DNA of 64,000 bases from positions 1 to 64,000 of the forward strand of contig ARYC01017283.1 in assembly GCA_000711775.1 (NCBI GenBank), read 5' to 3'. The notes under the pieces were generated by a model. The model worked only from the letters and a program-made list of their open reading frames with translations. It was not told where the DNA came from and did not search any database. Every line of letters starts with the position of its first letter. The stretch's first letter is position 1. The DNA comes from Oxytricha trifallax (Eukaryota; Ciliophora; Spirotrichea; Sporadotrichida; Oxytrichidae). The position numbers were made by a program, and so were the translations under genes. Shown here piece by piece: positions 23,083 to 34,636 of this stretch.

Positions 23083-24505
23083 ATGTTGGGATTATTTAAA
23101 CTTACTACATTAGCTCTTTTAGCTACCTTGGCATTAGCGGGAAGAGATTATTATGAGATCTTGTAAATTAAGAAGAATTCAAGCCCTGCAGATATCAAAA
23201 AGTCATATAGAAAACTATCACTAATCAATCATCCCGATAAGAACCCAGATGATCCAACAGCCTTGAATAGATTCCAAGATATTGCTACAGGTAAGAACTT
23301 TAATAATAATCGTGTTTGAGGCTAATTTAACATAAATTTTACAGCTTATGAGGTACTCTCCGATCCAGATAAGAGAAGAAAGTATGATAAATGTGGTGAG
23401 GAATGTGTGAACTAACCAGAACATCAAGGTGGCGGCATGAACCCCTTTGGAGATATATTTGGTGATATTTTTGGAGATATGATGTAAGTGAATGTATAGT
23501 AATTAAAGCAGTTTGCCAAATCAAATATGAACTTTCTAGAAAAAATGACTAACACGTGTTTTTAATAGGGGTGGAGGCAGACGTTAGCAAGAGTAATAAG
23601 GACCATCAGCCAAACTTAAAGTTAGAATAACCTTAGAAGACGTCTATAACGGCAAAGAAATTCCAGTAATATAAAAATGATTGTGTCTTAATGTTGATAT
23701 AACAGATCACTTATAACAGAATGGTCCTTTGCCCTCATTGTAGAGGTAGTGGTGCTGACAACCCAGAAGATGTTTAAGTTTGCTAAAAATGTAATGGTGC
23801 TGGTCAAATTACTGAAACTAAGAAATTGGGTCCTGGCTTCGTTTAATAATTCCAAAGAACCTGCCCTCAATGCAACGGTGAGGGTAAAAAGATGACTTCA
23901 AAGTGTCATGTTTGCCATGGCGATAAATAAGTCAAGAGTGTTGACGAACTATCTCTATTTGTGGAGAAAGGTATTCCAGATGGTCATGAATTCGTAAGTT
24001 ATACTTATAATATCCTAGAGTTTGTTATTTTCCAGTGAAGCTTACTCTTTATAATAGAAATTCAGAGATGCAGCTGACGAGTATGTCAATGTAAGAGCAG
24101 GTGAAGTAGTCTTCAAGGTAGAAACCCTTCCCCACAAAGTTTTTGAAAGATCTAACAATGACTTAAAAACAACAGTTAAAATTACTTTGAGACAGGCTCT
24201 TTTAGGTTTTGAGAAAGAACTGACTCATTTAGACGGTAGAATCATAAAGATCAATAGAAATAAAATTACAAAGCCAGGTGAAGTAGAAAAGATTAGAGGT
24301 GAGGGTATGCCAGTATATGAATACCCCACTGACAAGGGAGATTTGATTGTTACCTATTAGGTTGAGCTACCCAAGACACTTACTCAAGAACAAAGAGACA
24401 GTAAGTAAATATCTTTTAGCAATACAACCTTAAATATTTTTAACTCAAAATCATATTTTGTATATTAATATCTTTATAGTGTTCAGGATGGTATTCCAAG
24501 TCTGA
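23083..24505 (+). CDS. secretory-pathway DnaJ/Hsp40 (type I, ERdj3/Scj1-like)
   Basis: Co-chaperone that stimulates Hsp70 ATPase; the signal peptide ([20 protein letters not shown]) suggests ER luminal action with a BiP-type Hsp70. The J domain follows at once (RDYYEIL, then HPD in [12 protein letters not shown]), then a Gly/Phe linker and four Cys repeats: [24 protein letters not shown] and CHVCHGDK, the zinc-binding type I region. C-terminal substrate-binding domains are present ([21 protein letters not shown]). Introns lie at about 23291-23343, 23484-23569, 23997-24058 and 24402-24479. The germline copy carries an IES at 23669-23696. It ends MFRMVFQV with no KDEL-like retrieval signal. Confidence 0.92.
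23669..23696. other. IES, 28 bp, pointer ATATAA
   Basis: Flanked by ATATAA at 23669-23674 and 23697-23702, without GT..AG ends. It contains an in-frame TGA. Removal joins YNGKEIPVI to [18 protein letters not shown], exactly where DnaJ proteins have continuous sequence before the first zinc repeat. Confidence 0.85.
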
Positions 24506-25489
24506 GAACATAAGAAATTAGGTCAAGAACTTATTTAATGTTTAAATTAACTATTCAAATTTGGAATACAAACTTCAATTTAATCTATAAGAATGAATTG
24601 CGTTAAAGAAAGATTTGATATTAAGTAAAGTATTAGTACTCAAGTATATTTTAATAGGTAAATTAAATAATATAATAAATTTAATTAGAAATAGTGAATT
24701 TCCAATTAAATGAAATAGAGACGGTGTTTTATATTACGCTAACTTTAAAATTTATAGTTTAGGTTTATCATCTAAATGATTTATTATAGATGATAGATAG
24801 ATAATAGTTAAAGGCGGGAACTAATAGAATAGAGATGCAAATTTAATAGAGATCTCTACCATATATTAATCATTCTTATTTTAATTTATGATTTATATAT
24901 TTTATAGCTCTATATTATTTTAGTTTGAATATTAGAGCCATATATATATACCGAAGTCTAGAGAATATACTGGGCTTGACTTAAGTGTCCCGACATCAAT
25001 CAATAGATTGACAAAAAAAATTGAAGACGAGAATGGATGGAGTATCATGTTGCAATCAGATCATAGTTTTAACCTGTCACAAATATGCATAAAGTTAGAT
25101 GGTTCGTTAATGGCTTTGATGATCTAAGAACTGCTCTCATTCAATCAACACAAAGTAGCAAAATTCCCTTCATTGTTTGTGATTCTATCGTGTTCCTTAT
25201 TGTAGAAAGACTTGGAGCTTCAGCGTCGTTTCAGATCGGGTGCCGTAGTCACTACTTGTTAATGGGATGTATGTCCCTTGCCTCTCTGCTACATCAGCTT
25301 CTGCACCTGTTGTTGCTCCACTCTTAACACTAACAAATTATATAAGACTTAGTTTATAGTAATATTAATTATTTAAATCTTTTCACAATTTATTTGAATT
25401 TGAGAAATATGATAAATACTTCTTTAGATATTGTAGATTTATTGATTCCAGAGTTATCAATAAGATTTACTAAGTTTTTTACACTTCAA
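24506..25489. other. intergenic, with a G+C-richer block at about 25000-25330
   Basis: Mostly AT-rich without support for a gene. The block at about 25000-25330 has a more balanced base composition and is open on both strands in ciliate code. The minus strand reads SGATTGAEADVAERQGTYIP and the plus strand has MLQSDHSFNLSQICIKLDGS. I cannot tell which, if either, is real; it could be an MDS of a gene whose other segments lie elsewhere. Confidence 0.35.
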
Positions 25490-26561
25490 TCATTCTTGAT
25501 GTTCATGATGGTGGTGGTGACTTTCGTGTTGGGGGTGTTCTTCAACTTCCTCTTCATTGATTGGTTAATAGTCAGCCATGCTGTTGTAGTCATAATCGGA
25601 AACGCTAACTCCGTTGTTATAGATGGATGAAGATTTTTGGACATCATAGAAAGCTGCTGGCTTATCACACACAGCGTTGGCAAGCTCGATAGCAGCTCCA
25701 CCCATGTGTTTCAAGATGCTTGGGATATCGACCTCTCCAGTTGTAGCAGCAATAGCTACTTCGACAGCAACTTCAAAGACGTTGCTTACGATACTCTTAA
25801 CTGATGAAGTGCATTTTAAAATTTTAAAATAAGAAACTATTGTTCTTATTTACTTTGACAATTAATTGATTGATCAGCAGAATCAGTGCAAAGAGCACCG
25901 CAAGAGTGCTTTCCAGCAGGGCAGTTTTCCCAGCAAACTGGACCATTTCCATGATAGCCTGGTTTGCAAGGTGGATAGCAGAGTGCTCCAGATTCTTCAA
26001 GGCCACTGCTGCATCCGAGTGGTTTACCGGCACCTCTACCATAGGTCTTCTTTTGGCAAGAGACTCCAATATCAGTTTGGCCATTGATGCAGTTGGGTGA
26101 GCAGATGCAGCAAGCAGCATTGTGGAAGCCTTCTCTGCATTTGGGGTAGTAGAGTGCTCCCCATTTCTCACATCCCTCTGGGTGATCATGTTGGCACTTG
26201 CTCTTGTGCCAAAGTGCGTAACCGACACCTCTTCCATATGACTTGGGCTTGAGGCAGTCAATACCAGTATCAGTGAAGCCACCTGGGCATCTTTACCAGC
26301 AGACTGGACCAACTCCGTGATAACCATCTTCACAATTAATCCTAACTTATATAGGACTAAGTTTTATCAGTATAAAGAACTTTTTAAAATCTTATAAAAA
26401 CAATTGGGGTAGCAAAGTGCACCATTTCTTTCCCATCCTTCATGGCAGGTGGTAATGACTTTACCAACTCCTCTACCATAAGCATCTTGCCAGCATGGCT
26501 CAGCTTGAGTAAGAGTAGCTGAGGCAAGGACAGTAAGGGCTATTGAACTAATTTTATTCAT
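25490..26561 (-). CDS. secreted cysteine-rich protein
   Basis: Starts MNKISSIALTVLASATLTQA, a clear signal peptide, followed by repeats with regularly spaced cysteines and Gly-Arg-Gly-x-Gly motifs (CWQDAYGRGVGKVITTC, CLKPKSYGRGVGYALW, CQKKTYGRGAGKPLGC, CPAGKHSCGALC). Two introns, at about 26398-26343 and 25852-25801, link the exons. The C-terminal exon is different: SIVSNVFEVAVEVAIAATTG, then an acidic and His-rich end (HESHHHHHEHQE) at TGA 25490-25492. Such GRGxG cysteine-repeat secreted proteins are common in ciliates and oomycetes; function unknown. Coding GC is higher than in flanking DNA. Confidence 0.85.
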
Positions 26562-27069
26562 TTTGATCTTTGTTATGAGTGATGTTTAATATTATAATAG
26601 TGAATATAAATCCTTATTTTATATTTATTTTGTTATATCCATAACAAATAATGTATTAGTGAAATAAATATAAAACTCTTATGAATTTATTATTTTATAA
26701 TTTAGCATTAAAAATTGTTATCATTAAATATTTTCTATAAATTATCTTAAATTATTCGAATTATTTCTAAAAATTTTATCAAAAACAACATTAGAAACTT
26801 CTTTATAAATAAAGATAGATAAATAATTTTATTTTTTTAGATCAATTTCAGAACTAAGATATTAAGCTTAACTTATTAATCTATTAATAAAATAAAACAC
26901 CAATTTTCAAAATTCACTTTATTATGAGTTATAATAATATATTTTTATATTTTTTAGATCTATCTTTATAAATTTATTATTATTCTTTCCCATCACTTCA
27001 TCAGACATTATTATTTTTAAAATGCATATTATTTCTTAATTAAATTGGTAATATAAACCCAATTGTACT
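26562..27069. other. AT-rich intergenic region
   Basis: Very AT-rich with many short A/T runs. It lies between the starts of the secreted protein gene and the 3' end of the helicase gene, both on the minus strand. No open frame with plausible codon use, no RNA gene and no terminal repeats seen. Confidence 0.6.
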
Positions 27070-30000
27070 TCAAATAAATTCATCTAATACTTTTTTATTA
27101 ATAAAAAGCATTTATATAAACATATATTAATTGTTTGTAACTTTCTTGCCGACACTGTGCCTTGCTTTCTCGAAGTTCCTCTTTCTTAGTGCGACTTTAT
27201 CCTCATTGACATACACAGCTCTCTTCAAGTCACTGATCATACCCATGACTCTCACCTTCTATGCGTCGTCACTAATTGAGCCAAGTTTCTTCTCCAATCC
27301 CTTCTGTTGTGATTTCTTCAACCTCTTGGAGTAAAGTTGGCCATCATCGAATGAAACTGTAGCGCCTGATGTTGGCCCTGATTTAGATGAACCATCTTTT
27401 TTGTCACGCTTTGAGAGCATTTTCTTCTTGGAATCTTCTTTCTTTCCATAAGCAGGTAGACCTACAGACATAAGGTTTTTGTAGAGAGCGAAAGACCTTG
27501 CGAATTCAGTCAAGTTCAAGTTGTTTATTTCAAAGATGCTTCTCATATCATGAGCATGTCCAGCATAGGCTCTAGTTGAAGAGTTCTTTGCAATTTAAGC
27601 CATATTAATGAGATTCAACCCATCTTACTCCACAGTGTATCTAAGCAAATGCCTCAATCTGTGAATTGCTTCTTGCATTTCATCTTCATCTTCGATATTT
27701 TTGAGCTATTTAAAGTACATACTCTTTTTAGGGTTTAGCACTTGAATTTTCTTTTGGAATTGCTTGATCATTTCGAATCTTGTCTTTTGATGTAGTTCAA
27801 TATGATGCTTATTTTTCAAGTGTTTAATGTATCAAGAAATACAGCATAAAAAATTCTCGTATCCTCTTTCTTAAGGCATGATAAAACAAAGGGATGAACC
27901 AGTAGTTGCAATTCTAGCTGTTCTACCGACTCTATTAACATACTCCTTAATGTTACTAGATAAATCATATTATAAAATCCATTCCACATGCTTGAAGTCC
28001 AAACCTCTGGACGCAACATCAGTGCAAATCAAGATTGCTGAATCTGCCTTATCGAATCCGAAGAAATTCTTTTTTCTCTCATTGTGATCCATATCACCAT
28101 GGAGTTTGTAAATGTGACCTCCACATAAAGCTTAAGCTTTTTCCTCTTCAACGCCTTCAGTACCTTAGGTTTGATAGAAATCGTCTCTTTTACCAAAGTT
28201 ATTCCAATTCAAGTTATTAACTAAATGATAGAGGAAATTAACTAACTCACAGTTGCTTATGAATACTAAAACCTTTTCATCTTGATGAGCATATAGAAAG
28301 GCTAATAAGTATAGTAATCTGTATTGAGTTGGTACTTCCATAAAGTATTGTTAGATTTATTTTGGAATTTGTGCAATTTGATCTTCCTCTTCATTAAGAT
28401 TCTTTTCGAAACCTACTTTTGAATAGTTTTCCATAAGCCTTTAACCTAGTGACTCAACTTTACTGTTTAAAGTAGCAGATACAAAGTTTACTTTTAGAGT
28501 ATCACTCCAGAAATTTCCACTGTCAAGGGGAGTTGAAAATTTATGTGGAACCTTCTTCTTAATTACATTCAAACATTAACTCATTTCTCTATCGAAACCT
28601 TAATCCAAAATTCTATCAGCCTCATCAAAAATTAAATAGCTCAAATGACTGAGGTTGATAGAAGATGTATGTTGCAAATGATATAAGAATCTTCCTGGTG
28701 TGCATATAATCACAGTCATACCTTTTCTTAATTTTGACTTTTCTTTCTATGGATTTTCTCCTCCTGTTATGGTACCAGCGACGACATAATAGAAAAGTTT
28801 CAAAAGTTTCTTCAATTCAATCTCAATCTAAACACAAAGCTCTCTTGTGGGTGAAAATATGATACAGTAAGTACCGTTATCTCTAGTAATCTTCTCCTTG
28901 TTTAGAGACTGATTTGAGAGATATTCTAGGAGTGGGATCAAGTAAGTTAGGGTTTTACCACTTCCTGTCTCCGCCTTCAAAATCACATTTCTCTCTTTCA
29001 AGATAACTGGGATAGCACTCTTCTGGATGTTTGTCAACTGCTCAAAGCCATTAAGAAACATTTTAAAGGAAAATTTAGATATAAGAGAAAGTTTGAAAAA
29101 ATGATTCTCTTTTAATACCTGCTATAGTTTGTCATTTAATGGTAAGTCAGAGAATTTTTCACCAGTAAATACCTCAGCTTCTTGCTGTTCAGCCTGTTCA
29201 TCTACTAAAGGTACCTATTCTTCTAGAGGAGCAGATTTATTTTTCCTCTGAGTTAAGTCCTCTTCAGCAGCACCCTATGCAACCTATTTCTATTCTGGAA
29301 TAGGAGCAGCCTACTTTTATGTTTGCACTTGTTCTTTTTCTGCCACGATTAATGGTTAATCTTGTTGTTAAGCAACTTGAGCTGGTACAGTTTTGTTAAT
29401 TGTTGCAACTGGATTTGATTTTACAATTGGATTCATTTCGATATCGTAATCATCGCTTTCATCGCCTTTTTGTTGTCTAGACTTTATAGTTGACTTTTGC
29501 AATAGGGATTTATCTTTGCTAATTTGCTTTGATCTATCGCTGATAATATTATTTATAGCTCTTTACACTAAACAAATTATTATTGTTAACACATCTATAA
29601 AAAATAAGATAGTATTGAATCTCTTAACTTAGTTGAAATCTTATTTCTAATTATTGAATTGAGGAACTGGAGCTACCAATTGATCTGCTACTGAGATGAC
29701 TTCTTAAGCTTAATTTCCCTCATTCAATGTTCTGAAGCCTTTCTATTGATTTAAAGAGAGTGTATTATTCCTCTTAAAAATAATATTTTTAAGAGGAATT
29801 ATTTTATAACCCTATTATTTTCAGTGATTATGTCATTTTACTATTAGATTCTTTGCTAACTTTATATATTGCTTCTATTGTTATTTTCCATTAAAATATG
29901 TTGCAATATATTATATTCTTATTATAATAAATAACCCAAAACCCCTTCTTCTTTAAAATATAAATTTAATAGCTATATTCCATTTGCTGGTCATCTCTAT

Positions 30001-30154
30001 TCTAGTTTTAATTCCTGTTAAACTTTCTATCTATGATTTTCTGCTTGCTTCTCTTATACTTATCTCTGTTTTTCTCTTGCTTGCCCTAACTCTCGCCATT
30101 CTGTTATGAAGGCTTTGGCTTTATGTTTGCGTTGAAATCTACGTTTAATAGCAT
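27070..30154 (-). CDS. DEAD-box RNA helicase, Dbp7/DDX31 type
   Basis: ATP-dependent RNA helicase expected to act in large ribosomal subunit assembly in the nucleolus. The core motifs read in order: GFEQLTNIQKSAIP (Q motif), AETGSGKT (I), SPTRELCVQ (Ia), TPGRFLYHL, IFDEADRILDQGF (DEAD), FVSATL (III), TDVASRGLDF, NRVGRTAR (VI). The C-terminal block RAYAGHAHDMRSIFEINN and following residues match the domain that follows the helicase core in Dbp7-like proteins, then a Lys-rich tail. The likely start is MLLNVDFNANIKPKP at 30154, with a low-complexity N-terminus in separate exons. An in-frame TGA near 27824-27826 (before YIKHLKNKHH) is best explained by a tiny IES, for example 12 bp between ATT repeats, or an error. 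The frame continues through TAA to TGA 27070-27072. Confidence 0.85.
29764..29802. repeat. 39-bp near-perfect palindrome
   Basis: ATTATTCCTCTTAAAAAT (29764-29781) and ATTTTTAAGAGGAATTAT (29785-29802) are inverted repeats differing at one position. It lies near the 5' end of the helicase gene's second exon, where the reading frame could not be connected to the first exon with certainty. It may be part of an IES or of the intron. Confidence 0.6.
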
Positions 30155-30356
30155 TTTTATTTGCTTATTTATCTGTCGGATGAAATTATTTATTTATTAC
30201 TTACTATATAATAAGAATCATATACATTATTTATATGCATTTAAACTTATAAGAGCAAAAGTTAATATAAAAATTCAAGGTGATAACATAAGTAAATTCA
30301 AAATATAATGCATTTAAATTAATAATATAATATAATCAAATTTGTATTGAGAAATA

Positions 30357-31503
30357 ATGGAAAGATTAGTTATTTAAAATGAAGCAGCTAAGCATGTTGA
30401 TGCTTATTTGGAATACGTAAAGTAAGTCAAAAATCATTGAAATTTGAAGGGAAGTTTTTATTAAACTTCTATCTTAGTATTGTGGGAAACGCAGATGGTG
30501 GGAAAATGATGAACGAGAAAGAATACGAGGAGTTTAAACAAAATATCAGAGAAGCAAGAAAAAATAGATTATATGTTTAATGGAGAAATTCAGAAGGCAT
30601 GGACTGCAGAACTATTGGACCAGCCTCTTAATGCTTCTGTGGTCATAGATACAAAGAACATAATTTCGATGATGTAAAGGGCAGAAAAGTTCATTGTAGA
30701 GCCCCAAAGTGTCCCTGCAAAATGTTCACTTATGTACCAATCTGTAAGTTTAAACATCGAATAGTAATATTAAATTCATTGAAGCACTTATAAGCGGAAG
30801 ATTCTTGAAAATCTCAAAAAACTTAATTTTAACTTTTGTATTTTAGTTGGGTCTTAAGACTTGAAGTGCCTTTGTAAACATTCATGCAGAGATCACAATC
30901 CTAACACAAAGAAATGCTTGAAACCTGGTTGCAAAAATTGTCACACTGGATTCACTAGTAAGCATGGTTGCAATTGTCCAGAGAATTTCGACACTCATGA
31001 AACTGTCTTTGAAAGCAGAGAAGAAAGAGAAGCAGCTGGTAGACCTGTTGATCCTAAGTGGATGCAGGAGTAAAATGTAAGTTTAAATTCTAATTCAAAT
31101 TTATGATTGTTGATAAAATTCTCTATTATAGATGACTGCAGGTATGGGAGGTCTCACTTAAGGTTACATGGATTTAGTCCAAGGCTAAGATAAACAAGAC
31201 TTTTAAAATCCTATGGCAATTATGAGCAATCTTTAAGGCAACAACATGTTAATGGGAACTTAAATGAAAGCTTTAACTTAAGGTTAACCGAACTAGTTAA
31301 CTGGGCCAGCAGCAAAAAAATAAAAAGCTATTGGAAATAGCAGTCACAATAGCTTACAGAGTGTGGGCTAATAAATTATGCAGTCAAGTTCTTAGAGAAA
31401 TATACCAAGTAGCGATACTAATGCTCTCGCTTTATTCAGTACTCCTCATTAATTTGCTCAATAGACAATCAAAAAGCAATTAAAAAACTTGAAAATGCGT
31501 TGA
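30357..31503 (+). CDS. FAM221-like cysteine/histidine-rich protein
   Basis: Starts MERLVIQNEAAKHVDAYLEY; four exons joined by GT..AG introns (about 30421-30478, 30744-30845, 31079-31131). The middle carries the spaced Cys/His pattern of the FAM221A/B family: CFCGHRYKEHN, CRAPKCPCKMFTYVP, LKCLCKHSCRDHN, CLKPGCKNCHTGFTSKHGCN. Family members occur in ciliated eukaryotes and are poorly characterised. The last exon is Gln/Asn-rich low complexity ending LKNLKMR at TGA 31501-31503. About 290 residues. Assignment rests on motif memory, not a search. Confidence 0.75.
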
Positions 31504-31638
31504 ATTGGAATTTTAAAATTGTATTTTGTATATTAAGATAATCTCTAATGTTAAAAGTAAATGTTGCATTGATCAGTGAAAAAGGATTTTTATCAATTCA
31601 AAAAATAACAAAATTATAATTCAAATTTATAATTCATA

Positions 31639-32615
31639 ATGAAGCACGAGTGGGATTACGCCCAAGGCGGAAAGACTAGCGTTAAAATTCATAATGCTCC
31701 AGGTGGAATATAATTATTTTTAAAAATTCATTTGGAAACTCCTCATTTAGTATCGGTTGGAATGGCGATTAAGATACTAATCAAAGATCATATCATTATA
31801 TAATTTATGCCTATAAATGGTCTGACTTATAACCTATAAAACTATTGTCATAGAGATAATTTAAACAATATCAAAACAAGGTGAACGATTACTAATCATC
31901 TTACCAAAAGAATTCTTATGACGGATATTACGGGCAAGTACCATCAGAGAATGTAGGTTTCGCTGGAGCCCCAACTAAAACCATAGACAACAAGCAAAAA
32001 TTGAAGGGAGGGATGAACTCTCAATACGACAGACAACCCGATAATCAATACGATAGACAGTCCCCTCAAAAACACTACCCAGGTGCCACTGACGACAAGC
32101 CATCAGTTAGAATGCACGCTCCACCAGGTGGAAAATCCAGTTTCAGTATTGGCAATTAATTCTAAGAAGAATACTAACAGCCAGCTTTCAAATAACAAGA
32201 TATGAATAAGAACAGAGGAGGTTACGGTGGTAACTAGGGCTATGAAGCTCAAAACCAAGCATAACCCAGAGGTAAATATCAAAATGACTAATTCAAGTCA
32301 TCAAACGATATCTTCGGCACTGATAACAGCAGTAGTTACAACAACAATCAAGCTTTCGGTGCAAAGAAAGGCAAGCAATCATATGGTAACTATGATAACT
32401 ACGATGATAATTCAAATCAACAATACGGCAGAGGGAACTAGAGCAACAAGTATGATTAAAATTATGGAGGCGGCTATCAGCAGAAACAAACAGGTGGAGA
32501 TCCAGTGTTCGGTCAAAGAGTCGAATCTGGAAGCAATTCTGGTCCAACTACTGACAAGTCATCAGTTAGAATGCACGCCCCACCAGGTGGAAAATCAACT
32601 CTTCAATTGTTTTGA
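31639..32615 (+). CDS. PPGGKSS-repeat protein (Jupiter/HN1- or SPIRAL1-like)
   Basis: Starts MKHEWDYAQGGKTSVKIHNA. Three copies of a short motif, SVxxHxxPGGxSSFSIG, occur: at the N-terminus (VKIHNAPGGNSSFSIG after IES removal), in the middle (VRMHAPPGGKSSFSIG, about 32106-32153) and at the C-terminus (VRMHAPPGGKSTLQLF). They are separated by Gln/Asn/Gly/Tyr-rich disordered sequence. PPGG-type motifs of this kind are known from microtubule-associated Jupiter/HN1 and plant SPIRAL1 proteins; the link is inference. Stop TGA 32613-32615 overlaps the end of the convergent mTERF gene by 13 bp. Confidence 0.65.
31704..31732. other. IES, 29 bp, pointer TGGAA
   Basis: TGGAA at 31704-31708 and 31733-31737 flanks an AT-rich insert lacking splice signals. 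Removal turns the broken first repeat into PGGNSSFSIG, the same motif as in the intact second repeat of the same protein, so the protein itself supplies an internal control for the excision. Confidence 0.88.
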
Positions 32616-34466
32616 AAATTAACAGTTTGATATGTTGTGTGATAATAGAATTAAAATATATTTGACTTGAAGTTAGTTATGTTATTTGAGAAAAAACCTT
32701 TAAATTTGTAAAATTTATTCTTTAAATAAGTTGCTAATGAATTAATACAAACATGCTGAACACTAAGAGGAAGATCTAATCATAGTCCTGGCACATAAGC
32801 CCATAGAATATCCTTTTCCTTTTTGCCTTTTTTGTCTCCAATTTTTCTTTGAAGTTCCTCAGCTGATACGCCGAATTGTTCACAGAATTACGCTTCTGAT
32901 ATGTGCAAAATTTCCTCAAACTTTATTACCTTTTATTGATCTTTAAGAATCTCACATCTTGGCTTTATAACTGTTGAGTAGTTGAATGCCAAAAGCAAGG
33001 GGAAAGCCTTTTCGTATTGCAAAGCTCTGCCTAAAGTTCTAGAGATGTAGGTAATTTTTGCTTCAAAACTTGCCCAACTCTTAAGGAAAATATCTGGATG
33101 ACGTCTAATCATGTTTCTAATATAGACATCGCTAACTTTTGTGTGCTTCTTGATTAGCTCAACTTTTCTTCTTAGCAAGTCTTTCTTGTTCTGGTAGATG
33201 AAATCTGGGTACTATACAATTATCTCAATAACTTCTTGTGCCTTTATGTGATGGAATTCTCTGAGGTAGTCAAAGAGACCAAGCATGGTTCCAACTCTGC
33301 TAGCGAGGATACCACCGGATTTAAACCCTGAAATCTTTAAATTATGTTTTTCATGCATATAAATTAGATACTGATAAACAGCTTTTAATATTCTTTTTCT
33401 CAACTTATGTAATATACTCCTTGTTACCTATATATTTATTGTTTTTATTGTTTCAACTAAAATAAAATTATAGATGGAATGTGAAAACTTACAATTTTGA
33501 TTAGTTGTGGCTTTGTAAGTCTATATTTCTTGAATTCTCCCATGAATCTTTAGACTTTCTTTTACTCGCAGCAGAATAAATAGGGGAATGACTTGAAAAC
33601 TTGCATGACTTCTTGCTCTGTGAACCCATGATACAAATTGAAAAGGAACATGATTTCCTTCATTTGTTCTTCCAAGTTCATACTGATTAATTTAGGGCAT
33701 TCAACAAGTGACTTCATTGCTTCTTACTCTGAAAGTCCCTTTGAAGACATCAATGAGAAGTATTTCTCAATATGCTCTTCGCTTTTTCCCAAAATGTAGG
33801 GATATTTCACAATAAGTGTGCGAAGTACGTCCAATTCAAACCCCTTTTTCTCAACGAAAATCTTGTGCATATTGTTCATGCCTTCGTTTTCAACTTTATC
33901 TAAGAGAATGAAGGATGGCTTGTATCTCATAACGTAGTTGATTTCTTCTTTAAGGAAACCATACTAATTAATCAACTTTTACTCAGCTGGGAGAATATCA
34001 TTCTCGAAGCTTAGATTTAGAGCTCTATCAGGGAATTTACTCATTTTCAAATTAGGGAAGTGCTCTTTCATTTTTTTGGGTAGGTCTGGTACTGCTTATT
34101 CAGCTTGTATAATCTATACAAAAAATTCAATCAAATACATTTATTCTAAAATTTCATCTTCGCTATACAGCGTTCTATATTGGGTATTAATGAAATCAAA
34201 ATGTATTTTACATGATCAGGTGTGAAAGTTGAAGTGCTTGCAACCTCTTACTACTATGATATCATTCTCTTGTTCATTGAAGTTAATTACACAGTCTTTA
34301 AATCAGTTGAATTATTATTAAAAGAGCTGAATTGCCTTGAGTTCATACTCATCATCAATCTATTTTAGGTATTGTTTTGGAATAGCATTGATAGAGTCAA
34401 GTTTTTCATGGAAAAATTATTTTAATGGACAGCTTTGCTGATCAAAGTTTTACTCAAATTCATCAT
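32603..34466 (-). CDS. mTERF-family protein, predicted mitochondrial
   Basis: Helical-repeat nucleic-acid-binding protein of the mitochondrial transcription termination factor family. Start MMNLSKTLISKAVHQNN (ATG 34466), a basic, Ser-rich presequence-like N-terminus with RQFSSF resembling a cleavage site. Two introns, about 34214-34118 and 33425-33494 region. mTERF-type repeats include VLRTLIVKYPYILGKSEEHI, ECPKLISMNLEEQM, VMQVFKSFPYLF, MIRRHPDIFLKSWASFEAKI and AFPLLLAFNYSTVIKPRCEI; the last matches the family's typical proline/arginine ending. In ciliate code the frame runs to TGA 32603-32605, inside the end of the neighbouring plus-strand gene. Role in mitochondrial gene expression is inferred from the family. 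Confidence 0.82.
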
Positions 34467-34636
34467 ATTTAATTAACAATTATAAGATAGAATAAATTGT
34501 AAAAACATACTAAAATGTTTATTATTTAAAATAATATTATCACCCAAACAATATAATATAATTTAGAGGCTATAATTTATTAGTCAACAATTAATAAATC
34601 AATATTTAACTTATAATTTTTAAGTTCGAATTTAAA

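Noticed and set aside
25085-25327. 80-codon plus-strand ORF starting MHKVRWFVNGF
   Set aside because: Two other frames, one on each strand, are equally open in ciliate code and no start or splice context supports this one.
29934-29950. CCCAAAACCCC, a telomere-like string
   Set aside because: Only one and a half units, no target duplication or inverted partner nearby, and it lies in an AT-rich stretch near the helicase 5' region; probably chance.
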